DNA of 5,550 bases from Lachnospiraceae bacterium (GTDB lineage Bacteria > Bacillota > Clostridia > Lachnospirales > Lachnospiraceae). This document shows, piece after piece, positions 1-5,550 of this stretch. How positions within the stretch are numbered: the first letter of the stretch is position 1; each line of letters starts with the position of its first letter. The DNA lies in contig DOVG01000202.1 of NCBI GenBank assembly GCA_003520205.1, positions 1-5,550 on the forward strand, written 5' to 3'. Under the pieces are notes generated by a model. The model had not been told where the DNA came from and ran no database searches. It saw only the letters and a program-made list of their open reading frames with translations. A program made the translations under genes and the position numbers.

Positions 1-1649
1 ATAACTGTAGCTTCCTGTTCCTCGGAGGATAGTTCAGTCTCTCCTTCACCCTCTTCCCTGGTTTTATTTATGAGTATCAGTTCAGGAATACCGGAAATAT
101 TATCTGACGGTCCAGCCTCAGGATAATTAGTTTGATAAGATGCTATATCCGGAGTATGAAGTTCAGCATTCTCATCATAGTCTATACCTCCGAATTGCCT
201 GTTCATTATCTCCCGAAAAACAAAATTAGTTGCGTCCAGTACCTCTTTTCTTGAGCGGTAATTCATATTCAGTGAAATAAGCCGGCCACCTTCTCCATTG
301 ACATAGTTATCCGCCTTCTCTGCAAAAAGATCAGGTCTTGCCAGACGAAATCGGTAAATACTCTGTTTTATATCTCCAACCATGAATACATTATTTATAT
401 ATCCATCTGCATCTCTTCTGGCAACAGCATTTATCACATTTTCCTGAAGGTCATTACTATCCTGATATTCATCTATATAGATATATTTGTAGATATCCGC
501 CATTCTTCTTCCTGTTTCAGAAGGACAGTTCTTTTCAGTATCATAAAGAACCCTGTATGCTGCGTGGCTGATATCACTGAATTCATATTTTCCACATTTT
601 TCTTTTTCCTTTAGTAAAGCCTCTCTGAACTCTGATACTACAGTCACAAGACATTTGATATACTTGGCTGAAGTTTCTATCTCTTTCTGAAGTTCTTCTT
701 CGCTATATATCGTCTTTACTGACTGTTTCAAGGTATCCCTTTCATTAGTCAGCCTTTTAACTCTCTCCTCATCAAGGGCTTCCACTGCCTGTTTTCTTGG
801 AAAATTCTTCCATTTTGTTTTTGATGCATCTGACATTTTAAGAAGACTATCCTGTTCAGATATAGTTCTCATGATCATTGCATCAGAAATATACATATCA
901 TACAGCTTCTGGGCAGTTTCAGTATCTACCTGACCTAACTCTTCCAGCATCTTATCTGCAAGCTTCCTGGAATACTCATAATATCCCTGTGTGAGGGTCT
1001 TTATATATTTCTTATATTCCTCTATCCATTTAGTAGTTCCTCTTTCTCTTAATGCATCATATTCATTTCCGGCTTCATCCAGCCACCTGGAAGGATCTGC
1101 AAAGCTGTCTGCGATTCTGGATATATTAAGTATATATCCTCTCAGCTCATCATCATTCAGATTCTTCTTCATAAGAAAACGTGATAAGTCTCTAAAGACC
1201 TCGTCATCACGATAATGTGCATCCATCACTTCATCAAGCACATCCTCCGTGAGAAGAACTATCTCCTCTTTGTCATATATATCAAATGCCGGATCTACGC
1301 CGGCAACCTGAAAATTCTCCTTAACTATCTTATGGCAGAAGCTGTCGATGGTCATTATATCTGCACTCTCTGCAAGCATAAGCTGTTTGGTCAGATTACT
1401 GTCTGCCTTTTCTGAAACTGCTTTCTCGAGTGCTGCTATTATTTTGGCCTTCATCTGTGAAGCTGCCGCTCTGGTAAATGTAACTACCAGTATTTCATCT
1501 ATATCAGCCTTTCCTTCCAGAACCGTTCTGATAATACGCTCAACAAGAACAGCTGTCTTACCCGAACCTGCAGCTGCTGATACCAGTATATTCTGATGAT
1601 CCTTTATACTATCCAGCACCTCCTGCTGGGCTTCATTCCATTCCGGCAT
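1..1649 (-). CDS. addA: AddA, helicase-nuclease subunit A (N-terminal 549 codons, runs off the left edge)
   Basis: AddA is the 3'-to-5' superfamily 1A motor and one of the two nucleases of the AddAB complex, which processes double-strand breaks for RecA-dependent repair in the cytoplasm. I translated the frame by hand from the ATG at 1649; it stays open to the edge. Visible motifs: a Q-motif-like WNEAQ (residues 4-8), Walker A AAAGSGKT (25-32), motif Ia VTFTRAAASQM (56-66), TIDSFC (100-105), an FSDI segment (357-360), Walker B IYIDEYQDS (390-398), motif III VGDIKQSIYRFR (424-435) and NYRSR (463-467). These are typical of AddA and not of PcrA/UvrD, which lack the GDIKQSIYRFR form. The family is usually about 1200 residues, so the later helicase motifs and the C-terminal nuclease domain lie outside the window. 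The last visible part (about 530-547) is glutamate-rich. The start is fixed by the directly preceding addB stop and a good ribosome site. No frameshift or missing catalytic residue is seen. Confidence 0.97.
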   Translation of the reverse strand, partial: MPEWNEAQQEVLDSIKDHQNILVSAAAGSGKTAVLVERIIRTVLEGKADIDEILVVTFTRAAASQMKAKIIAALEKAVSEKADSNLTKQLMLAESADIMTIDSFCHKIVKENFQVAGVDPAFDIYDKEEIVLLTEDVLDEVMDAHYRDDEVFRDLSRFLMKKNLNDDELRGYILNISRIADSFADPSRWLDEAGNEYDALRERGTTKWIEEYKKYIKTLTQGYYEYSRKLADKMLEELGQVDTETAQKLYDMYISDAMIMRTISEQDSLLKMSDASKTKWKNFPRKQAVEALDEERVKRLTNERDTLKQSVKTIYSEEELQKEIETSAKYIKCLVTVVSEFREALLKEKEKCGKYEFSDISHAAYRVLYDTEKNCPSETGRRMADIYKYIYIDEYQDSNDLQENVINAVARRDADGYINNVFMVGDIKQSIYRFRLARPDLFAEKADNYVNGEGGRLISLNMNYRSRKEVLDATNFVFREIMNRQFGGIDYDENAELHTPDIASYQTNYPEAGPSDNISGIPELILINKTREEGEGETELSSEEQEATV

Positions 1650-4600
1650 CTATTTAAGCTCCTTTATCTGATCTCTGACAGTTCCTGCAGCCTTTGGAAT
1701 CTTTCTCTCATGACCTGCCATTTTTCCGAACCTGCACACAGGCTTGTAGCTGCAATAAGCACATGCACTACCCTGTTGTCCATTATACTTTATAGGACTC
1801 TTCTCAAAGGAACCTGCAAGTATTCTGTCTGCTCCTTCCTTCATCTTCCTCATGCTATACTCACCTATAGCATCAAAGCTGTCCTTATCTGCAACAACTG
1901 CACCTGCTTTATATTCTCCATCCTTGTTAACACCCACAGGTATAATCTGGCTGTCACGTATTATCTGTCCGGACTCATCGCTGACCATACCTGAATCGTG
2001 AAGATTCAGCATTGTTTTGGGTTCAGCATCTGACACACCGCTCAGTTTAAGCTGTTTTAATATCTCATCTCTTTCAGCCTGTGCTTCATCTCCATTATAT
2101 TTTTTCTGGAGAGTAAACTCTGATGGAGCACCAACCACAGGATTAGCTACATGATAATAATACATTCCAACAGGAATAACTTCTGTATCCTTCAATCTGT
2201 CTGTCAGTATCTTCTTTATCAAATGTGTATATAAGGATAACTGCAGCTGGGTACCTTCTTTTATCCTTTGTGGATCAAAGCTTTCAGAACCCGTTTTATA
2301 ATCAATTATTCTTATATATGTCTTACCTTCCTCACTCTTCGTATCTATTCTGTCTATCTTCCCGAGAATCGTAATAGGAACCTTTTCTTTATCAGGTCTC
2401 TCAGCCTCAAACTGAACAGAAAACTGCTGTTCTGTATACTGTGGAAGAAGATTTCCCTTAGTGATATGTTCCTTCAGTGTAAGTATGGTTCTGTCTGATA
2501 GAAGTCGCAGATTATCAGCAACTGCTTCAGTTTTACCACTTATATCAGCTATTTCATTACTTCTGTATTCATTCCAGGCTTCATCTAAATGATGTGACAT
2601 AATGGTCTTAAGCTCATCATCACCTATCTTATTCCAGTCATTTTCATGTTCTGTCATCATATCATTTACGGTACATTCCAGAGCTTTATGTATGATATTA
2701 CCTATATCATAGTACTCTATCTTCTTTTCAGGACGTTCCTGAAGCCCAAGAACATACTGCATAAAATATGAATACGGGCAGGTCATATAGGATTCCATTT
2801 TAGATACTGAAAGCTTAAGCGTCAGATTCTTCATGATATCCATAGATATGCTTCCAGCCGCATTAGAAAAGTTAAGTCCTTTTTTTATCTGCTCGGTAAC
2901 ACCCTCACTATATCTGTCATATATGGCTATATCCGTAAGTATATCCTGATTCTCAGGTGAAATCTCTCTATCCTCACTATCATGAAGCTGTTCCAATATA
3001 TCCCGTAAACCATATATGTAGTCAAGCCTGTCTGACTGAAGTGTACCTAAGAGTGGGGTTACACTTCTCTTTCTGACTTCAATTCCGGGATATAGTCTCA
3101 TTATCCTGCCTATTATATAAGATGGCGACGCAGCCACATCTGACATATCCTTTGCCGGATAACTTAGTCTAAGATGATCTGTTGGTTTTGACATCAGCTG
3201 ATACAGGATAAATAAGTCATTTACCCTTTTCTCTATACCGTGATCCGACAGATGTTTTCCTTCTTTAAGCTCATCGAAGATTCCATCTATAACAAGCTTG
3301 TCCTTATCCGAGATAAGCCCTCCTGATGAAGTTGCCGGTGGAACCACTCCATCGGTTATATTAGCAAAAAACATAATCTTAGTTTCAAGTATTCTGGATC
3401 TAGTCATATCCATAACCATAACGCTGTCAAGCGTAGGAGGAATGACTCCGATACTTATCTCATTTATTCCTGACTCAAGTATCTCACTGAAATCATGTAT
3501 ATCCATGGAAGTTTCACCAAGGAAATCCTCCGTCTCATCTAACAGTCTGCCGAGTACCCCCCACAGACTTCTCATAGCTCTGGCATCGCCATATATTCCA
3601 TTTGCTTCTATAAATTCAGAGGAAGCCTCTATCTTCTTCTCAAAATCACACTGCTGCATAAAGACTCTTATGGCATTTATATAGTCTTTTACTTTATGTG
3701 TCTTCTTACTAAGTCCATCAAATGGCTTCATTATATCGACTATGGATTTTCTTACATAGTTCATTCCTTCGTATTTGGCCAGAATATCATCACTATGATT
3801 CTTACCCTTATAAACTATATCCTGATTCCAAAGTCTATATCCCCTTAGTCCACTTCTTAAAGCATAGTTCTCCAGGTTGTCAGCCGCATAGCTGTCCAGA
3901 TCAAGAACTCCGGTCTTTATAAGCCCAAATACACCTGCATAATCATAATCCCTGTCTACTATATCCAAAGCTTTTATAAGTGCCTGGGTAAAAGGATTCT
4001 TCTTCAGCTTTCGGTTATAATCAACGAAGTAAGGTATACCATACTCTTCAAATATTCCACCGGCCAGATCATCAAAGGATTCGATATCTCCTGATACTAC
4101 TGCTATATCCTTGTATCTATATCCTGCCTTTATGAAGCTTCGTATATCCTCAGCTATTACTCTGATTTCTGATTCTGTATCCTTCATACAGCTTATCTGA
4201 AGGGATGCATCAGGAGAATTAATATCTTCACCTGTATACTCACTAATCGGAAAACGCAGCATATGCTTCTTCAAATGTGTTAACATAGGTGGACATTTCA
4301 TATCACCAGCCATATATACTACAGTCGGCTTTATTCCGATAACCTCCTGAAGGCTCTTTAACATTTTCTGGCTCTGATAGAATATATCGTGTGTTTTTAA
4401 TTCTATATTCTTTCTGATAATATCCGGCTCGATACAGATACTGAAGCTAAGTTCCTTCGCTCTCTTCGACAGCGCACCTATAACCCGAAGCTGATCCGGA
4501 GTATAGCCTCTATATTCATCAAATACAAAAACAGTTCCATCTGTTATACGACATTTCTCATCAGTTCCAAGGACTCTTGCAAGCATCTTGAGTCTTTCCT

Positions 4601-5165
4601 CTGAAAGTCCGGATTCTCTTACTGAAAGGAGCTCCAGAAACTTGCCATATATCATTTTTATATCCTTAAGCTTTGCAACCAGTGCCGGATTCATTCTCTT
4701 TGAATCTTTAAATTCTATCAGCTTATCTATATCTTCAAGGCTTATATCGTACTGGATAAACTCCGATATAAGTGACTTCAGTTCCTTTATAAATCCGCTT
4801 CTGTCAATACTTCTCTTATATACCAGCAGCTTATCTGCAAGCTCGCCAAGAGTAACACGAATAAGCATGCTCTTTTCATACTCTTCAAGCACAGAAGAGA
4901 CAGGCACACTCATGTCTTCAAATATCCTGAAAGCCAGACGATTAAAACCGATTACATCTATATTCATGAAACCGGGACGTCCATAGAGCTCATTATTCAT
5001 TTCAATAAGCTTCTTCTCATACGCATTTCCTATCTGGTCAGGTATCACTATTATAAAGCTCTGGTCAGGATGCTTATATGCTTCCTGCAGAACATTTTTA
5101 CAAAGCTTGTAGGTTTTTCCGGACATAGCCGGTCCTGCTGTAACCTTGAAAAGACACTCACTCAT
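1650..5165 (-). CDS. addB: AddB, helicase-nuclease subunit B with Fe-S nuclease domain (complete, 1171 aa)
   Basis: AddB is the partner of AddA. From work on the Bacillus enzyme, it scans for Chi and its nuclease cuts the 5'-ended strand. The N-terminus has a Walker A motif, GPAMSGKT (residues 11-18), and a Walker-B-like VFVFDEYRGYTPDQ (212-225). The middle is the inactivated helicase-like fold, with few motifs. The C-terminal RecB-type nuclease shows GNIIHKALE (822-830, His826), GKIDRID (935-941, Asp938), IIDYKTG (953-959, Asp955, Lys957) and QLQLSLY (973-979). Four cysteines that would hold the 4Fe-4S cluster are in place: Cys796 in TCPYSYF, then Cys1135, Cys1138 and Cys1144 (C-x2-C-x5-C), as in the Bacillus protein. 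Length matches the usual 1150-1200 residues. I chose the ATG at 5165 because it has a Shine-Dalgarno site 6 nt upstream and the protein then begins close to the Walker A strand. An in-frame ATG at 5219 would lie upstream of the predicted -10 box. The stop TAG touches the addA start. Confidence 0.97.
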   Translation of the reverse strand: MSECLFKVTAGPAMSGKTYKLCKNVLQEAYKHPDQSFIIVIPDQIGNAYEKKLIEMNNELYGRPGFMNIDVIGFNRLAFRIFEDMSVPVSSVLEEYEKSMLIRVTLGELADKLLVYKRSIDRSGFIKELKSLISEFIQYDISLEDIDKLIEFKDSKRMNPALVAKLKDIKMIYGKFLELLSVRESGLSEERLKMLARVLGTDEKCRITDGTVFVFDEYRGYTPDQLRVIGALSKRAKELSFSICIEPDIIRKNIELKTHDIFYQSQKMLKSLQEVIGIKPTVVYMAGDMKCPPMLTHLKKHMLRFPISEYTGEDINSPDASLQISCMKDTESEIRVIAEDIRSFIKAGYRYKDIAVVSGDIESFDDLAGGIFEEYGIPYFVDYNRKLKKNPFTQALIKALDIVDRDYDYAGVFGLIKTGVLDLDSYAADNLENYALRSGLRGYRLWNQDIVYKGKNHSDDILAKYEGMNYVRKSIVDIMKPFDGLSKKTHKVKDYINAIRVFMQQCDFEKKIEASSEFIEANGIYGDARAMRSLWGVLGRLLDETEDFLGETSMDIHDFSEILESGINEISIGVIPPTLDSVMVMDMTRSRILETKIMFFANITDGVVPPATSSGGLISDKDKLVIDGIFDELKEGKHLSDHGIEKRVNDLFILYQLMSKPTDHLRLSYPAKDMSDVAASPSYIIGRIMRLYPGIEVRKRSVTPLLGTLQSDRLDYIYGLRDILEQLHDSEDREISPENQDILTDIAIYDRYSEGVTEQIKKGLNFSNAAGSISMDIMKNLTLKLSVSKMESYMTCPYSYFMQYVLGLQERPEKKIEYYDIGNIIHKALECTVNDMMTEHENDWNKIGDDELKTIMSHHLDEAWNEYRSNEIADISGKTEAVADNLRLLSDRTILTLKEHITKGNLLPQYTEQQFSVQFEAERPDKEKVPITILGKIDRIDTKSEEGKTYIRIIDYKTGSESFDPQRIKEGTQLQLSLYTHLIKKILTDRLKDTEVIPVGMYYYHVANPVVGAPSEFTLQKKYNGDEAQAERDEILKQLKLSGVSDAEPKTMLNLHDSGMVSDESGQIIRDSQIIPVGVNKDGEYKAGAVVADKDSFDAIGEYSMRKMKEGADRILAGSFEKSPIKYNGQQGSACAYCSYKPVCRFGKMAGHERKIPKAAGTVRDQIKELK
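1659..1665 (-). promoter_or_regulatory. Ribosome binding site of addA, inside the end of addB
   Basis: On the minus strand AAAGGAG lies 9 nt before the addA ATG, within the last codons of addB. The junction reads TAGATG: the addB stop is immediately followed by the addA start. Ribosomes finishing addB therefore end on the addA start, which suggests coupled translation of the two subunits. Confidence 0.85.
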
Positions 5166-5170
5166 ATCTT

Positions 5171-5177
5171 TCCCCTT
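5171..5177 (-). promoter_or_regulatory. Ribosome binding site of addB, decides its start
   Basis: The minus strand reads AAGGGGA shortly before ATG, with 6 nt (AAAGAT) between the GGGG and the start codon at 5165. It supports this ATG over the in-frame upstream ATG at 5219, which has no comparable purine tract in the right place. Confidence 0.75.
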
Positions 5178-5207
5178 TTTTACTTTATTCGTAACCACTA
5201 AACAAAA

Positions 5208-5236
5208 AGTATAGCACACAGCTCAAATGATGTCAT
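5208..5236 (-). promoter_or_regulatory. Predicted sigma-A promoter for addBA
   Basis: On the minus strand the -35 box ATGACA (5236-5231) matches the TTGACA consensus at five of six bases. It is followed by a 17-bp spacer and the -10 box TATACT (5213-5208, five of six). A TGC directly before the -10 box makes it an extended -10. Transcription should begin near 5201, giving a leader of about 36 nt before addB. No riboswitch or attenuator fits in so short a leader. This is inferred from sequence only. Confidence 0.65.
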
Positions 5237-5241
5237 TAATC

Positions 5242-5261
5242 TTACAACTTAATTCTTGTAA
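5242..5261. promoter_or_regulatory. Short inverted repeat just upstream of the addBA -35 box (possible operator)
   Basis: TTACAA (5242-5247) and TTGTAA (5256-5261) form a perfect 6-bp inverted repeat with an 8-base spacer. It begins 5 bp upstream of the addBA -35 box. It could bind a dimeric regulator or be chance in AT-rich DNA. I do not recognise a known operator. Confidence 0.25.
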
Positions 5262-5284
5262 TAATCCGGTTTAATTAGTATAAT
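5256..5284 (+). promoter_or_regulatory. Possible rightward promoter reading into the structured element
   Basis: On the plus strand TTGTAA (5256-5261, four of six consensus bases) is followed after 17 bp by a perfect TATAAT (5279-5284). Transcription would begin near 5291, which is the first base of the element's terminal inverted repeat. It would be divergent from the addBA promoter. The DNA here is very AT-rich, so a chance match is quite possible. Confidence 0.35.
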
Positions 5285-5310
5285 TTAAATTATGACATAA
5301 GTGTCAAAAG

Positions 5311-5347
5311 TCAAACTGCGTTCCTGCTTGCAGGAAAAGCAGCTTGA
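5311..5347. other. Element hairpin 1
   Basis: TCAA (5311-5314) pairs with TTGA (5344-5347), CTGC (5316-5319) with GCAG (5339-5342), and TTCCTG (5321-5326) with CAGGAA (5331-5336) around a CTTG loop. The breaks are one A-C position (5315 with 5343, a G-U wobble in the minus-strand RNA) and a 1-by-2 internal loop (5320 against 5337-5338). It stacks directly on the inner end of the terminal arm. Confidence 0.75.
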
Positions 5348-5350
5348 CCT

Positions 5351-5462
5351 TATGACACGCTGAAACACGAGGAAATAGCAGTTTTCGTAGAAAACTAGCG
5401 GTTTCTGAGTGTTTCTAGGATTGCGAGAATTTCGTAAGAAATGGAGCAATCCGTATGTCATA
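5351..5462. other. Three-way junction domain of the element
   Basis: TATGACA (5351-5357) pairs with TGTCATA (5456-5462) and encloses two hairpins joined by only a few unpaired bases. The first has GAAACAC (5362-5368) with GTGTTTC (5409-5415), GAAA (5372-5375) with TTTC (5402-5405), and AGTTTTC (5380-5386) with GAAAACT (5390-5396) around a GTA loop. The second has GGATTGC (5418-5424) with GCAATCC (5446-5452) and ATTTC (5429-5433) with GAAAT (5438-5442) around a GTAA loop. Read on the plus strand, GTAA is a GNRA tetraloop, and the internal loops at 5369-5371/5406-5408 and 5425-5428/5443-5445 can form tandem G-A pairs. Confidence 0.75.
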
Positions 5463-5463
5463 T

Positions 5464-5489
5464 GGTGTCAAAAAGGTACTTTTGACACC
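5464..5489. other. Element right-hand hairpin, alternative to the terminal arms
   Basis: GGTGTCAAAA (5464-5473) pairs perfectly over 10 bp with TTTTGACACC (5480-5489) around a 6-base loop, AGGTAC. The right half is the same DNA that pairs with the left terminal arm, so both cannot form in one molecule. On the plus strand no T-run follows, so it does not look like a classic intrinsic terminator. Confidence 0.75.
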
Positions 5490-5508
5490 CACATCATAGT
5501 ATTAAATT

Positions 5509-5550
5509 TTAAAGTATCGATATATATGAATTATTGAGATGTTAAAATAT
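5509..5550. other. AT-rich edge sequence without recognised features
   Basis: This is the last part of the 385-base gene-free stretch that starts at 5166. It is AT-rich, with a TATATAT run near 5520. I see no start codon with a ribosome site, no convincing promoter and no terminator in it. Confidence 0.5.

Larger units (their letters stand above)
5282..5508. repeat. Highly structured inverted-repeat element, unidentified (MITE-like and/or structured RNA)
   Basis: This non-coding block is nearly all self-complementary. The arms 5291-5310 and 5479-5498 pair over 20 bp, with a perfect 10-bp core (GTGTCAAAAG with CTTTTGACAC) and four A-C mismatches further out. AATTTAA (5282-5288) and TTAAATT (5502-5508) can extend the pairing after a small internal loop. 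Inside lie a hairpin (5311-5347), a stem (5351-5357 with 5456-5462) closing a three-way junction of two long hairpins, and a right-hand hairpin (5464-5489) that competes with the outer arms. Two copies of TTAAATT (5285-5291 and 5502-5508) flank it as a possible target duplication; a TA duplication at the arm ends is an alternative. The size and terminal repeats fit a miniature inverted-repeat transposable element. The nested hairpins and loop motifs fit a folded RNA. No transposase or reverse transcriptase is in the window. I do not recognise the family. Confidence 0.8.

Noticed and set aside
991..4986. Several plus-strand open frames of 66-132 codons lying opposite addA and addB
   Set aside because: They are antisense to two well-supported genes, have no domain signature or suitable ribosome sites, and look like by-products of the codon pattern on the other strand.
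5166..5219. Longer addB with 18 extra N-terminal residues from the ATG at 5219
   Set aside because: The predicted -10 box (5213-5208) would lie inside the coding region, the extra residues are not family-like, and the ATG at 5165 has the better ribosome site.
5397..5401. AGCGG, the Bacillus subtilis Chi sequence, inside the structured element
   Set aside because: The same 5-mer occurs elsewhere in the window on either strand (for example 254-258, and as CCGCT at 1475-1479, 2038-2042 and 4795-4799). That is about the chance rate, and Chi of this organism is unknown.
5282..5508. Retron non-coding RNA, because of the paired ends and internal hairpins
   Set aside because: No reverse transcriptase is visible and only 42 bases remain to the right. 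The three-way junction is not the usual msr-msd plan. A gene beyond the window cannot be excluded.
5282..5508. CRISPR array
   Set aside because: The repeated words are short and arranged as inverted pairs, with no regularly spaced direct repeats or spacers.
5464..5510. Intrinsic transcription terminator at the right end of the element
   Set aside because: The hairpin is strong but is followed on the plus strand by CACATCATAG rather than a T-run. On the minus strand the bases after it also lack one.

Overview
The window is one chromosomal segment from a low-GC Gram-positive bacterium. It carries the two genes of the AddAB helicase-nuclease, both on the minus strand, followed by a 385-base non-coding stretch at the right-hand end. 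The addB-then-addA order, the iron-sulfur form of AddB, AT-rich codon use with very frequent ATA for isoleucine, and canonical Shine-Dalgarno sites all point to Firmicutes. A clostridial genome, perhaps Lachnospiraceae, is my best guess, but that rank is an impression and not something the sequence proves.

Layout, read in the direction of transcription (right to left). From 5550 to 5509 there is plain AT-rich DNA. From 5508 to 5282 lies a compact, almost fully base-paired inverted-repeat element that belongs to neither gene. From 5281 to 5166 is the addBA promoter region, with a good extended -10 promoter and a short predicted leader of about 36 nt. addB is complete (5165 to 1650, 1171 codons). 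addA begins on the very next base (1649) and runs off the left edge, so only its first 549 codons are present.

AddA and AddB form one heterodimer that binds double-stranded DNA ends. The AddA motor unwinds the duplex, and the two RecB-type nuclease domains cut the two strands. AddB senses Chi, after which a 3' single strand is produced for RecA loading. The abutting stop and start codons fit co-expression of the two subunits in equal amounts.

The coding part is ordinary. The interesting part is the element at about 5282-5508. It has imperfect 20-bp terminal inverted repeats, a nested hairpin, a closing stem that encloses a tight three-way junction of two long hairpins, and a right-hand hairpin that competes with the terminal pairing. 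One hairpin has a GNRA-type loop and both junction arms carry possible tandem G-A pairs. It could be a miniature inverted-repeat transposable element, a structured non-coding RNA, or an RNA-forming mobile repeat. I found no open reading frame in it that would explain the pairing.
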